From: Pogostemon cablin
Taxonomy: Eukaryota; Streptophyta; Magnoliopsida; Lamiales; Lamiaceae
Length of the DNA: 64,000 bases
Direction of reading: 5' to 3'
Assembly: GCA_023678885.1 (NCBI GenBank)
Contig: CM042982.1
Location: forward strand, 2,232,001-2,296,000
Below are positions 23,794 to 36,666 of the stretch, in pieces. Every line of letters starts with the position of its first letter. Positions within the stretch are counted from its first letter, which is position 1. A program made the translations under genes and the position numbers. The notes beneath the pieces were generated by a model. That model did not search any database. It saw only the letters and a list, made by a program, of their open reading frames with translations, and was not told the DNA's origin.

Positions 23794-23970
23794 ATTATAA
23801 TAATTGTTCCATTCCGCAATTGTTGTTACATTTAATATTATATTATAAAAATGAAAGAAAATATATTTTAATGTGTAGTTGATTAAGAGATATAATATTT
23901 TAATGTTGTGTGTGGATCCAATATAATATATTACTCCACGAGTCATATTTATCAAAAAAAAAAACATCTA

Positions 23971-24850
23971 CAGTAAAACCTCTATAAATTAATATACTTG
24001 TGACCAAAATTTTTTATTAATTTAGAGAGATATTATATAATCGATAAATTAATAATTTATTAATTTAAAGAGGTTATACAAAAAAAATATAATTTTCATA
24101 ACTTATTTATACATATTAAGAATATATTGATTAGAATATATGATGATACTTTAAGGGATTCACAACTATATATTACTTGTAAATCAAATTAATTATATGA
24201 GTATAGTATCTCATGAATTGTGTAATCATACACTCCTTCCGTCTCACACTTATATTCACACTTTCCGTTTTCGTCCGTCCCACACTTATCTACATCACAA
24301 AAAAAAAAACTTCACATTAACCAACAACCTCAAAAGTTATCTTAATTTCAAAAATACCACTTCCACCTAACACACATAACATACTTTATAATTTATTTAT
24401 TACCTAAAAAAACCACAATACCCCTAAAAAGTCAATAAAGTTGGTCAATAAGCAACTTTTCTTAAACTCTGTATCTACAGTGTCGGTGAGCTTAAGTAAG
24501 AGATGAATATTTATCTATATTTTATAGGAAAATATTGATCAATATAACTTGGATGCAATTGAGAGATTTAAATGTGGGATTAATATAGATCTTAAGTTCA
24601 ATAAAAAGCATATAACATTAAATTCATATTTTACTAAATTATCTTAGAATGTTGAAGTTGATAACTTGTATATTAATTTATACTTTCATTGGAACCTTAA
24701 GTATTCTTTAGAATTTCCTAGAAAAGTATTATCTTATTATTTAATTGATTGGTACCCAAATTTGAACTGATCCCAAATTGGGACCGGACAAATTATTAGT
24801 TTTATCGAGATTATTAATTTATCGAATATTAATTTATAGATGTTCTATTG
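23971..24850. mobile_element. Emigrant/pogo-type element with TA target duplication
   Basis: The left end CAGTAAAACCTCTATAAATT matches the classic Emigrant (pogo/Tc1-mariner) terminus. The right end, read in reverse, is CAATAGAACATCTATAAATT. Both sides are bordered by TA (23,969-23,970 and 24,851-24,852). Subterminal CGATAAATTAATAAT and GGGACCGG motifs are also inverted copies. At 880 bp it is longer than a typical Emigrant MITE, in part because Stowaway-like sequence sits inside it. Confidence 0.85.
24229..24475. mobile_element. Stowaway-like sequence nested in the Emigrant element
   Basis: ACACTCCTTCCGTCTCACAC then TTCGTCCGTCCCACAC, with the remainder resembling Stowaway interiors (AATACCACTTCCACC, ATTTATTTATTACC). 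A clean right terminus is not visible. Confidence 0.5.
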
Positions 24851-25361
24851 TAATTAGTAAAATGTAACAATATTACTGTAATTAAATTATTTTGTATATA
24901 TGATTCTAGGGAGATTTGCATGCTTATGTGTCATCAATTTAGTTTCATATTTTATTTTTGGTCTCTAATCTCTTTTTTGTTTTAAATTTGTCCCAAAATT
25001 GTAATTTTGATCATTACAGTTAATTTTGGGATGGAAATTATTAAATCCTAAATATAAACCATATAGAGAGTAAGATATTAAATTATTTTCATCCAAAAGT
25101 TAACTATATATATCACAATTACAATTTTTTAGACGAAAAAAAAGAAATAAAAAATGAAATGAAACTACGTACTCTATGAAATCAAAAGTGCAATTATATA
25201 CATAAATTAAAGTATCGCAGAGACACACATGATATATGTAGCACCTTTAAATAGTTTAAAGATTTCTGTGTATGCTTGATGGTACGTAATTAGGTGGGAA
25301 TGGAAGACAGAAATCGTGTTTTGAGGTTGTTGTAAGTTGTAATAAGGTGGCCGATTTATAA

Positions 25362-25500
25362 TAACGATTTTAGCGTCTTTAAATTGATCAATCCCAAAGA
25401 TAATTGTAATAATAAAATACTAGTTGTAATTTTTAGCGATTTTAGCGTCTTTTAATTATAAACCATAATATATAATAACGATTTTAGCGTCTTTTAATTA
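25362..25500. repeat. Three short direct repeats of GATTTTAGCGTCTTT
   Basis: The motif ACGATTTTAGCGTCTTT(T)AAATT or AATTA occurs at about 25,365, 25,437 and 25,480. It may be the worn terminus of a DNA transposon; the element cannot be delimited. Confidence 0.5.
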
Positions 25501-26544
25501 ATAATAGTTGCACTATTACATGCATGAGGCCACATTAATTTCAACAATCTCATTAATTTTTATTTTGTGTGTAAATTATACAACGATCTGATAAAAGAAG
25601 AAAGCATCATGTGGAACTCCTATTCACTGAGACTAAAATACTAGTATATCCGAAAAGATTTCAGAGTTACTTCTAGCACAAACAAAAAAAAGAGTAAAGA
25701 CTGGTCAAATTGGTAATTTGTCTACTTAATTTTCAGGTTGTATATGAATTATGAGTCCTTATATCAAGGATATAAGGTTGATGTATTGATCAATTTGATC
25801 GAATTAATAATAAAACTCATGTAGGCCCCCACATGTATACGTATTGATAGGGTGTTTAAATTAATGAGGATCAAATGGTTTATAAGGGTTTATGATGTAA
25901 ATCAGGTTTATAAGAGTATAACTCAAATATATATATTTCTTCACACCTTAGTCTCACGCTACTATACAATAATGTTTATTACGATTTTCTAAAAAAATAT
26001 AAATAAAAGATGAATGTCATATTTTAACATACATTAAATATACTTTAATACAAAATTAGAATACATTATCTTAAATAGAGAAAACTTTTATATAACGTTA
26101 TTATATAATATAAATATCTATTTTACACCATTTAACCAACTACTCTAACACAAAATTGACATATTTTAACATATAGTAGACAAATTTATAAAACATAAAC
26201 ATACACATTGTAGAAATACAGAGAATACATATTCACAATATAATAACAAAGCTACAATAAGCTTTAGGATGGAGAACATTTTATTTCTCCTTAAATAAAA
26301 TATAATACGTTACATCTATTTATACTATAAATAAAATTATAACATGTAATAAATATAATTTGCATGTGATTAGAAAATCACCATTATTTCCTAGTGTATT
26401 ATATGCAACTTCCATGTACAGAATGCATATTCCAACACACACCTTCATGCTATTGTCTCTTCTTTCTTACAATATAAAACCATATTAATGATTTACGGTG
26501 AATTTTGGATCATGATAGAACACAAAAAGTATATTAATGACAAA

Positions 26545-26627
26545 GGTCGAGCGGCAGCGATCAAACCACAACGTACACGGCGGAAGTCGAACGATGTCGA
26601 TCAGACCACAATGGCGGAGGTGAGGGA
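26545..26627. repeat. GC-rich two-copy motif in AT desert
   Basis: GTCGAGCGGCAGCGATCAAA followed by GTCGAACGATGTCGATCAGA, each trailed by CCACAA and GGCGGAnGT: an imperfect direct repeat of about 40 bp with base composition unlike its surroundings. No reading frame of note. Confidence 0.55.
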
Positions 26628-28015
26628 AATTTAATTTGCATGGTTACGTATAATCAATTCATATATGTTCACATCCATGATTATCAATCATATGTAGATT
26701 GAGATTTAGATTGAGATTTAGGGAGTTATAGAGTCCCTATAATTAAGGATGAGTTCACTAAACATAAATTAATTTAAACTATTATTTAACTAAGGAATAA
26801 GTACACAAATTTAATTTCTCTCACAAGAGAAAAAAAATTATACTAATAAACGTATACTATATATTCCATACAAATTCGCATTCGGGTGTATATGAATTTG
26901 TATTCTATTTTTCAAATAAAAAATATATTAAATTATTAATAAATACATCACATTAAATTATAGTACTATATTTTAAAATTATAACTTACAATTCCGCCTA
27001 AGGGTTCTGTACTAGTACGGAGTATAAAGAAAAGCACTTGGTACAAAATATTCAGCCCCAAAAATAAAAATTATGCCAATGCATAAAAGTAATTAAATAA
27101 TAATATAATAAAAAAAATAAAATAAAAAGCAGAAAAACAGGAAGGATAGCAGGAATAGCATGTGGGAAAGGCATGAATTGAAGACACTCCCACCAGCATT
27201 GTAGCGCAAGACATGCTTATGTGAAGACGCACCTATATATCTTTCTTTCTTTTGACTATCACTACATTACAACAACCATTTTTTTTATTTCTTTTCTTTT
27301 ATATTTATTTATATGTGTGACAGATACAACTTAACTCTAATAATTATTAACATAAATTGCCAGCTTCACCAAGTGGGCCTCTAAAATCATTAGGGGTGTA
27401 AGTAAGTAAGTTATTAATCACATCTCTAATTTTATTATATTTCAATTTCACTTTCAATACTATGAACTAATTCTGGCGGCTACTCATTTATTATCTACCT
27501 AGGCTACCTATATACCGCTCTTTTCATGCCTTATTTATTATTCCATTTCTTCTTCTTTTTTTTAATTTAATTTTTGTTTTAACAACAAAACAATTTTATT
27601 AAAATTTTGTATAAGAAATACCCGAAGAAAAATAACATCAATACACTTATAAGAACTCCAAGACAATGATATCAAATTATTATCAACGTTGAAAAACTAC
27701 TGATGGATTGAGCTTTATCCGAATCCAACTCCAAACACAAGTTATTATCACTTTCACTATGTTACCTATCTCCATTTTCTCATTCCGAGACACAATGACA
27801 TTTTTAAATTTTCTTATTAACCATATAATACATTCAAAATGTAAACTGAATCATTATTTTCCTTCTTTCCTGTTTAAATCGTACTAAAAATACTAAATTT
27901 GTTGAGGGTTTCGAGGAAATACCTGTTGACATTCAGACTACTCTAATTTTATTTCTTAAATAGAGTATGCTTCTACGTTCATTATTACTAAAAAAAATGA
28001 TGATTATAAAGGGTG

Positions 28016-28280
28016 TACTCTCACCGTCTCATTCTAATGGTTACATATTTTCTTTTTGGGCGTCACATACTAATGGTTACATTTTCCTTTTTAGCATATG
28101 ATACACACATAAATTAATTACTTCTCTCTCCATGGGCCCACACATCACACTAATACACCTACATACTTTACATTAAAATATTATTTCTCTCACCTTAAAT
28201 ACACATTAAAATATTATATTCATAATTCACGTGCAAAAAACAAACGTAATAATAAGGACGGACGTGACGAGAGGTAGTAT
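28016..28280. mobile_element. Stowaway-like MITE
   Basis: Ends TACTCTCACCGTCTCATTC and GACGTGACGAGAGGTAGTA. Interior ATGATACACACATAAATTA and AATTCACGTGCAAAAAACAA. Confidence 0.7.
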
Positions 28281-29740
28281 CTTTTATTTATTTTTTAATA
28301 CGGAGTACATGAAATTGGTAGTCTAGTATCTCCCATTGCAATGTCCCTAGTAATCTTTAATTTGTAAACTTATTTTTAATTAGTTCATGTTGTCAAACTA
28401 ATTAATTATATATTAAAATAATAGCCTACAGTTTTATAATGACTATAGTAATTTATTACTTCTTCCATTAAAAAAAAGACTTTATCCAACTATTTTTGGC
28501 ATGTTTCAAATCATTAGACCGTTTCTTTTAAGTCATTAATTATATCTCAAGAGTGTAAGTATATATTACACTTAAAACATTAATTACACAGTGATTTTCT
28601 TTTTATTTTATCTTTTTATTAATATTAATAATTTGTATAGAAATTATATATTAACCTATTTCGGCAGAATAGTCGAATGAACATGATGAAACGTGATGTG
28701 ATGTATCTGCATGTTGTGAAGATATTATTTATATTAATTATTAAATTATATATCCATTTCTTATGTTAGGTGATCATTCAATTATAAATTCGACTATATT
28801 TTATAAATTGTTATTAAATGGGAAAAAAATGTTAGACTTGGTATTCTATGCATTAAAGTAGTTAGACATATGTATAATTTTGAAGAAAATTTCCAGCGAG
28901 TTAATGAATGCTATCACATTATATGTATCAAACAGCAAGAATACAATGTAACATCAATCTATTTTCTCAATATAAATAGTTAACCAATTTCTATACAAAT
29001 TAAGATAATACTTCAAGTACATTTATTTCATCCTCTCTATTTTCATTTGTCTATAAAAAATTTACTTTTAAAATAAAGTGCTAAAGTTAAAACAATAAAC
29101 ATTTTAATATATTTTGTATAGAAAAATGTCATTCCAAAATGACAAGATAATTTACATTATTAAATATTTATTTATTACCAAAAATATAAAATTATCTTCA
29201 AAATTACAAATATCTTAATCACTTAAAAAATAGAATGAAAACATCTACCGAATGGACGGAGGAATAATAAAAGCATATAAATATTTATTATATTAGATTT
29301 ATCAAATTATTTTTATTAAAAACTTTACATTACATGAATTGGTGTAAATAGTGGATATTTTGGCGTATAGATCCATCATAAATTTTAATGAAAACTCTCT
29401 AATAAGATGGATGTGAAATGAATGGTAAAATAGATAGATTCATTATTAAATTATATTTATTGTTAAATAAAATATATTTATTGATAGTTAAAGTGTATTT
29501 ATAATAAATTAAGCATTACTTATTGTATTTTAACTACAAATAAATACAATTTACCAATATAACAATATACTTTAATTTGTTTGACAAACCAACGCAAGTA
29601 AGCATATTGTGTTTCACATACTCTCTTCATTCTAAAAAAAATTAGATTAAAGAATATAGTATTTTTAATGTGTATTGAGGTAAGAGAAATAAGTAATACT
29701 CCGTATTTATTGTATAGTTGATAATTATATTGTACTCCAC
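28281..29740. other. Gene-free AT-rich stretch with worn MITE relics
   Basis: A weak Stowaway-like unit is suggested by ATCCTCTCTATTTTCATTTG (about 29,030) and GAATGGACGGAGGAATA (about 29,250). An M1-like core (TTAAAGTGTATTT, TTTTAACTACAAATAAATAC) lies near 29,480-29,560. No gene. Confidence 0.45.
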
Positions 29741-29822
29741 CATTAGGGGCCCCCACCGCCCCTGCCATGGGGATTGGTGGAGGAGGTAAATTGCAAGATG
29801 TGCCTCAAGTGGCTTATATGTA
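29741..29822 (-). mobile_element. 3' part of a tRNA-derived SINE, reverse orientation
   Basis: Read on the minus strand this is ATAAGCCACTTGAGGCACAT, AATTTACCTCCTCCACCAAT, CCCCATGGCAGGGGCGGTGG, the same order of blocks as the 3' half of the complete SINE at 46,115-46,417. The tRNA-like head is absent. Confidence 0.75.
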
Positions 29823-29910
29823 TAGTTGATAATTGTATTAGTGTAATGTTATTGACTCATGTAGATAAATTTAAGTGTTTTGTGTGAGTCTCATTTACTA
29901 TAAAAAAATA

Positions 29911-30137
29911 TACTCCCTCCGTCCCACCCAAATGGTTCATTTTTTCCATTTTGGGCGTCTCACTCAATGAGTCCCCTTTCATTTTTTGAACACATGGAAC
30001 TCACACACTTCTCTAATACAATTAAAATATGGAACTCACACACCCACTAATACAATTACCCACTACACATTAAATAAAAATTCTTAATTCATGTGCAAAA
30101 AAGTAAAAGTTACCCTTTGCATGGGACGGAAGGAGTA
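29911..30137. mobile_element. Stowaway-like MITE, well preserved
   Basis: Ends TACTCCCTCCGTCCCACCC and ATGGGACGGAAGGAGTA. Interior ACATGGAACTCACACAC and ATTAAAATATGGAACTCAC; belongs to the second subfamily. Confidence 0.88.
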
Positions 30138-30713
30138 TAAATCTTTTCATAAAATACTTAAAAAGAAAATGTGTAAACGATTTTATGGGATTAAGAGAAT
30201 AAGATTTTGTACAAATTTAATTAGCTAGAGAGACAAATAGAGTCATAATTTTCATTAAAAAAAAACATGAAAAGGCTGTAATTGTAATACAGTAATTATT
30301 ACAGACAAGCATTTGAATAGACTTAGTAAAAAAAACTGTTACTAATAAGGTAAGCAAAACATAATTCTTTAGCTTTATCTTCCTCATGTCTCTCCCTAAA
30401 CCTTGGAATTTTTTAACTACCCCTCTACTAACACGTGGCAGAAATTTTACCCCCAGAATTAAAAAAATTTCACTGCCCAGCGTATTTTAGGATGAAGAAC
30501 CGAACAACGTGGGCCTACTACTAAAATACGCCATGTGGATTATGGTATCAGTATATTCAAAACACCGCACCCCATCCTCCCCTTCTCTCTCCTCTCTCAC
30601 TCTGTTTCTCTCTCTCTCTCATTCAATTTATTTATTTTTTAAATGGAGAAATAGTGAGGGGTGAAATTTGGAAGGGCAACTGAAAATAGAAATGCCCGTG
30701 GATGCAAGGCTGC
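30138..30713. other. Upstream region of the ACR gene
   Basis: Non-coding. It contains a CT-rich microsatellite around 30,585-30,622, a common feature of plant core promoter regions, upstream of the TATA-like sequence at 30,714. Confidence 0.4.
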
Positions 30714-31598
30714 TATATATACATACAACACACATGTTATAGGTGAAAGAGTGTTATTTTGGTTTAGACTCTAAGGGAGAAAGAAATCTCAGTTGATTCG
30801 CACGGCCGTTGGTGGTGTTGTACGTATAAGGGAACTGTATTTATACGCTCAAGATTGTGTGTTTTTCTTTCCATCTATAGCCACAATCAATTAAATATTG
30901 GTTCAAGATTAGTCCACACTTTTAATGGGTAATAACTCAATTCTTGCTTCTCTCAATTTCTCATGAATTAGTTTGTCTGAACCTTATTTTCTTGGTGAAT
31001 CCCCCCCTCTGTCTCCCCCCTGTATTCCCTTTTGCCTATTTCCTATGTGAGTGCAGTTTCTTGATTTCATTTGTCTTGGGATTTGGTTGTAATATGTGTG
31101 TACTTTGTGCGTGTGAGTGTTTTTCTCAGTATTCTTTAAGAAGTTTTTCGTTGTTTCCAGCCTGTAATTTGCTATGATATCCGCGCTTGTTTTTCCTCAC
31201 CTTTAATGTGTGTGTGTGTAAGAGAGAGAGAGAGAGTTGTCCACCACTGTTAGAATTTGTTGAGAATTGAAATGGGTTGATGGGCTAAGCAAACAGCAGA
31301 GAGCCCCACAGAGCCACCTCACATACAGAGGAGCAGAGGAGAGAGCAAACACCTTTTTCAGGTGGCCATAGCCTTCTTAATTGGATGCCCTTTTTCTTAT
31401 TACAACCATCCTTCTAGATTTCTACTCCCTTCCAATCCAAATCTTTTTTATTTTCAAGATTTCTTTTCCTTTCACACCCTTGATTTGATTACCATCTCTG
31501 TAGTTAGTTGGTGCTGCTGATTCTCTATGCTCTCTGAATCAAGAATCAAATCCTAGCAATTAACTCATCTTTCAATTCTTTCTTCCTCAGAGGCTTCC
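30714..31598 (+). promoter_or_regulatory. Probable TATA region and long 5' leader of ACR4-like gene
   Basis: TATATATA at 30,714-30,721 is the best TATA candidate, about 880 bp upstream of the start codon. The interval contains several short ATG-initiated frames, a (GA)n tract (31,220-31,236) and GT/AG-flanked AT-rich stretches, so a 5'-UTR intron is likely but cannot be placed with confidence. Confidence 0.4.
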
Positions 31599-33339
31599 AT
31601 GAGTTTCTCTTACAACATGGACGATGAATACGAGAAGCTTATCCGGCGAATGAACCCTCCCAGAGTTGTGATCGACAATGAATCTTGCAAGAACGCAACC
31701 GTTATTCAGGTCCCTTTTTCTTGATTTCCACACTTCTCCAATCTTGAATTAGCAAATCTTATCTGAGTTGCTATATATGTGTAGGTGGACAGTGCTAACA
31801 AACAAGGAATTCTGCTAGAAGTTGTACAAGTTCTTACAGATCTTAACCTCATGATAACCAAAGCTTACATATCCTCTGATGGAGGATGGTTCATGGATGG
31901 TAATTAACCAACCAACACCTTCTTCCTTTGACACAATAAATGACAATTATACTAATCTAATCTCTCCCTTTTATCAGTTTTCAATGTGACAGATCATGAT
32001 GGAAACAAGATAACAGATGAAGGGGTGTTAGATTACATAGAGAAGGTGAGTTGTGTCAAGTGTGACCATTTTTGGCATTAATTAGGGCATCCAATTTGAC
32101 AATCCCTTGATTTCACTTTCAGTCACTTGGTCCTGATTCTTGCTTTGCATCTTCCATGAGAAGATCAGTTGGGGTGACTTCTGGGATGGACCACACTTCC
32201 ATTGAGTTAATAGGAAGTGACAGACCTGGTCTACTCTCCGAAGTCAGTGCTGTCCTAACCAGCCTCAAGTGCAACGTTGTCAATGCTGAGGTCTGGACAC
32301 ACAACACCCGAGCCGCGTCCGTGATGCAAGTCACGGACGGGGAGACGGGAGGCGCGGTCGTTGATCCGGACAAGCTGTCCGTGATCAAGCGCCTCCTGTG
32401 CAATGTGCTTAGAGGGAGCAACAAGTCTAGGGAGGCGAAGACCGCGGTGGTCTCCCACGGGTCGACTCATATGGACAGGAGGCTTCATCAGATGATGTTT
32501 GATGATCGAGATTATGAGAGGATGGGAGAGGACTCTTCATCTGAAAGGGATAGACCTGAGGTTAATGTTGTCAATTGGCATGATAGGGATTACTCCGTAG
32601 TCACGATTCGGTGTAAGGATAGGCCGAAGCTTCTGTTCGACATCGTCTGCACCTTAACCGATATGCAGTACGTCGTGTTCCATGGCAATGTGGATGCAGA
32701 GGGGCCTGAAGCTCATCAGGTATACATGCATATGACCACATATCTGTTTAATGTTGTTGATCATGTGATAGTTTGTCTTAATTGTGTTTAATTGTTTGGA
32801 TTTTAGGAGTATTGCATAAGGCATATTGATGGATCTCCAGTTAAATCTGATGCTGAAAGACAGAGAGTGATTCAATGTCTTGAAGCTGCAATACTAAGAA
32901 GGGTGTCTGAAGTAAGACTAATGAATGAATATATGTTAAGTTGTTTAGTTGTTATAGTCAATGTGTTGTTAAATGTCTGATTGGTTCTTTTGTTTAGGGT
33001 CTGAAGTTGGAGCTTTGCACCACGGACCGGGTCGGGTTGCTCTCGGATGTTACTAGAATATTCCGAGAGAATGGTCTCACCGTGACACGAGCCGAGGTGA
33101 CAACAAGAGCAGGGAAAGCAGTGAACACATTCTACGTTCGTGACTCGTCGGGGTACCCGGTCGATCCCAAGATTATAGACTCCATCCGGCAAACGATCGG
33201 GCAGACGATACTCCGAGTGAAGGGTAGCCCCGACGAGGCGCTCCAAGCGCCTCAAGAGTCTCCGACCAGATTTCTGTTCGGAGGCCTTTTTAAGTCGAGA
33301 TCATTTTGCAATTTCGGCTTGGTGCGATCCTACTCGTGA
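31599..33339 (+). CDS. ACR4: ACT-domain repeat protein, ACR4-like
   Basis: Six exons in consistent phase: 31,599-31,709, 31,785-31,899, 31,978-32,045, 32,123-32,719, 32,807-32,911 and 32,998-33,339 (TGA), giving 445 residues, the normal ACR length. Start MSFSYNMDDEYEKLIRRMNP matches the family N-terminus. ACT domains begin at about residue 37 (ATVIQVDSANKQGILLEVVQ), about 120 (SIELIGSDRPGLLSEVSAVL) and about 255 (SVVTIRCKDRPKLLFDIVCT). A fourth follows near 333 (LELCTTDRVGLLSDVTRIFR). The C-terminus RFLFGGLFKSRSF is also typical. ACT domains bind small ligands such as amino acids; ACR proteins lack a catalytic domain and are thought to sense or signal amino-acid or nitrogen status. ACR5 is the close alternative. 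All introns are GT-AG and no lesion is visible. Confidence 0.95.
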
Positions 33340-33956
33340 CTATGTATACGTTGTACATTAATACCAAAATGGGATGTCTTTGATAACCTAGTATTTGTAC
33401 ATTGTTGCCAACACGTGTCGGATCTATAACAAACTTTGTACATAAGCTCAAATGTAAGAATCAACTTCCAATCTAACAAAATGTCTCTAGTTTAGTCAAC
33501 CAATGAATGGTTGATCTTGAAAAAACACAACATTAAATCTCGACCAATGATCTTACATTCGGACGGTCCAGATTGAGGGGATGTGGGGTTGGCGGCTTAT
33601 AAATATGTAATAAATAAAAGGACTTTTTTCGATTTATGGCCCGAAATATATGTTAACTATCGATACGAGGTTTGAAATATTATTTTTATCAATTCGAGAC
33701 CTGAATAATTTAAAACTATCAATCTAGGATATGAACCATTAACACCGTCAACTTGACATTTAACAGAATATGATATGTAGATTTAATTGCCACATCATTT
33801 CGTACATGGTACCTAGTTTTAAAACATAAATTAAATATTAGAAAAAAGAAGTGCAAACGACGCAAAAATAAACTGCTGTTATCCTTACATATTTTTTCCT
33901 CTTCTTCACTTATTAGCGTATTTTAAGATTAAGATATTTCAAGGTTTTCATTTCTC

Positions 33957-34096
33957 TAATCTCTTCTCATTACGTAATGAACATTGGAAGAATTACATGG
34001 GAGAGTAGGAACATTTCATCAGTGCATTCAATCTCTTCTCATCACGTAAAGAATATTGGAAGAATTACATGGGAGAGTAGTAACATCTCATCAAAT
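33957..34096. repeat. Two-copy tandem repeat, about 71 bp
   Basis: AATCTCTTCTCATnACGTAA followed by GGAAGAATTACATGGGAGAG occurs at about 33,958 and again at 34,029, with few mismatches. Confidence 0.85.
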
Positions 34097-34784
34097 ATGT
34101 ATTCAGACATTTTATCAAACATGTGATAGGCATAAATTGGAACATAAATTGCATACACATTTGATAGCAATAACAATGACACTTTTTTTTCCAAATCAAC
34201 CATCATTCTTCAACAACATTTACATTCAGTTTAGACTTGAATGAATTGATAATTGTAAGGATTAATTAAGGGGAAAAAAATTAAAAAAATCTTATTGGAA
34301 TGCTTTCCCTTTAACATTGTACATCATAAATTCATTGAGCGCATAAGCATGGTGGATGTATCGCTGACGACGACAACTTTTCTGCTCTTGTTTCTTTGTC
34401 CACAGATATAAATTTACATTGCTTTCTTGTCCTAATTCAAGATTATAGATTTATTGTCTTCAAAGAACATGAAGAAGAAATAGAAAATTTATTTTTGGAT
34501 CGCCGGCACTACTTTCTTGCCCCAACCTTCTTTCGCTTTCTTGCCCAGGAGAGATTCACTTTTGATCGTTGTTTATATCAATCCCCAACCTTGCTTTCGC
34601 CTTATGCTTTCTGCCGCTGTTTCTTTTCTTTTCTTTTCTTTCATTTAATTAAGTTTCCAAATATATATATCTTATTAGCCATCAAGAATAAATCAATTAT
34701 ATTTATTTAATTTGAGATATATATTTGAATTTAAAGTGTCAATTAAATTTACATGTAAGTGAGATAGAAACCTCACACTTGATG

Positions 34785-35300
34785 TCTGATCAACATTAGT
34801 AGGAGTGTATCTGTAGTTTAGTTGTGTATGATCATGTTAAACACCAGAAACAGGTGCATGATCATACTTAATAAGCTGGAAATCAATGCATGTGATGAGT
34901 TGTGACTGGGGCAGTTTATGACGGTTGTACAGAAGGTGTGGTAGTTTGTTGGAAGCGGTTCTATGCATGGATCGAAAGCTCATAATGCTAGCTGTGAGCT
35001 GGAAGTGGTTGCAACAGAAATAGATTACATTTAACCACCCATATGACAGCTGGAAGATGCTGCACTCGATTGGTCCCATAAGTTTGTTATCACATGTGAT
35101 GTATATATATAGCTGTAATCTTAGCTTGTATGCATCTGTAACCATCCAAAACCCTCTGCAAGCAATACAAATTCATCATCATCAAGTGGACGTAGACTTG
35201 GTTAATAAGCCGAACCACTATACATCTTGTTCTTCAAAAGTTTCTTCAAACACACTAGCACACACTTGTTCTTGATCTATTATTTGAGAGTTTGAATCAA
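34785..35300 (+). mobile_element. Possible solo copia-type LTR
   Basis: TATATATA (35,102) is followed by GCTGTAATCTTAGCTTG, then CATCATCAAGTGGACGTAGA and GCCGAACCACTATACATCTT. A TATA box, short transcribed segment and a GTGGACGTAG...CCGAACCAC block is the arrangement commonly seen at the 3' half of plant LTRs. Exact ends and a target duplication were not identified. Confidence 0.45.
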
Positions 35301-35514
35301 TCTTTGATTCTTTATTCAAAGTTTATCAAAGCGATTCGATTGGTTGGTCTGTTTGTGCATTCAAAACTGAGAGTAAGATTCTGTTTAAGAGTAAGTAAAT
35401 GGTGTTAATGGTTCGTATCTTGATAGTTTTAAATTATTCAGGCCTTAGATTGATAAAAAAAATTTCAAATTCCATATAGATAGTTAACATATATTTCGGG
35501 TCGAAAAAATTCCT

Positions 35515-36657
35515 AAATAAAAACACAACATAATAATTGATTAAGTATGAATTTAACAAGACTTGAGGAGCTTTGCTTTAATGTCAAGAAAATGACAAGT
35601 GATTAGATTTCAATGGGCGGTGAAATAATAATCTCTTGGTATTATTATTATTTTTATTTTCTAATTAATTAATTAAATTATAGTGGTGTCGTGCGTGGAT
35701 TGAACTTTCTAGTGACATTGGATGTGGAAATTTCATAGAAAATTGCAACAACTTGGGGAAATAATAACTCACATTGCCACGTAAGATATTGTCAATCATA
35801 TATCACAAAAACCTATTTATTTATATTACAACTTCAAACGTTGTTGGTTGACCCCCCTTGTTTGATTAATTTAATTTATTAATGTATATTTAAAAGATTA
35901 ATTATTATTATAAAATAATGAAATGAAATGGGAAAGAGGAAGATGTGGAAAAAGGATGGGGTGGTGGAAATGTAAAGTGAAATGGATAGTATTCAAAAAG
36001 ATAGATGTGGAAAGGAGAGTTGATTGGGCTAAAAAGAAAGGGCTTTTTGCAGCCCAATGGGCCCCCCTCTAAACAGATCCAGTCAACATCTCTATTATTT
36101 CCCTACTCTTTTATTGGTCGCCAGGTCGGCGATGTGGGGGTGTTGCCACTTGGCTTTATTTCATGTGGATTTCCTGCCACCTCTGAATTTATCTATCTTT
36201 ATTGCTAAATTTATTCCTCCTCTTATTTTATTACCCTATTTTTCATATATTATGGAGTAATATACTTATTAATTTCATGCTCGATTACCTAGAATTTTCT
36301 GTCACCAATTAAATTCGTGTTGTGGATTCACAGTGAAGTACTATGATTTTTTTGTGAAATTTTATAGCAGGAGTTAGCTTTTTTGTATAATAATAAGTCA
36401 TTTTTTTAAATGATAAATTATTATTTAAATAAATATATCTTGTTACCGCAGTCTGCAGTATCTTAAATTTTTTAGGATACTGCCATAAAATACAAGCTGA
36501 TCTTCTTAATAATTTGACAATAAATAAATATCATTACAATAAATAATTTTTTTATATATTTAATTGTTATAATTGAAAACGATGTACTTAGTATAGACCT
36601 TCTTGATTTGATTGGAAAAAAGTTAGAAAACTTCCCGGAATAAAAGGAAGAAATATA
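35515..36657. other. Gene-free stretch
   Basis: No gene supported. A GC-richer patch at 35,990-36,190 contains GGGCCCCCC and CCACTTGGC but no convincing frame. Confidence 0.45.
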
Positions 36658-36666
36658 TATTAGTAC

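Larger units (their letters stand above)
24851..28015. other. Gene-free AT-rich stretch
   Basis: No gene found. It includes short GATTTTAGCGTCTTT repeats (25,365-25,495) and a GC-rich two-copy motif (26,545-26,625), both listed separately. Confidence 0.45.
33619..35514. mobile_element. TIR DNA element with about 115-135-bp inverted ends
   Basis: The left end (33,619-33,755) and right end (35,400-35,514) are inverted copies: CCCGAAATATATGTTAACTA, GAGGTTTGAAATATT, TAATTTAAAACTATCAA and ACCATTAACACC all recur in reverse. The flank AAATAAA is present on both sides (33,612-33,618 and 35,515-35,521), a possible but low-complexity target duplication. No transposase. The interior holds a tandem duplication and an LTR-like segment. 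Confidence 0.8.

Noticed and set aside
32119..33255. Several minus-strand frames over ACR4
   Set aside because: Shadows of the GC-richer coding exons on the opposite strand.
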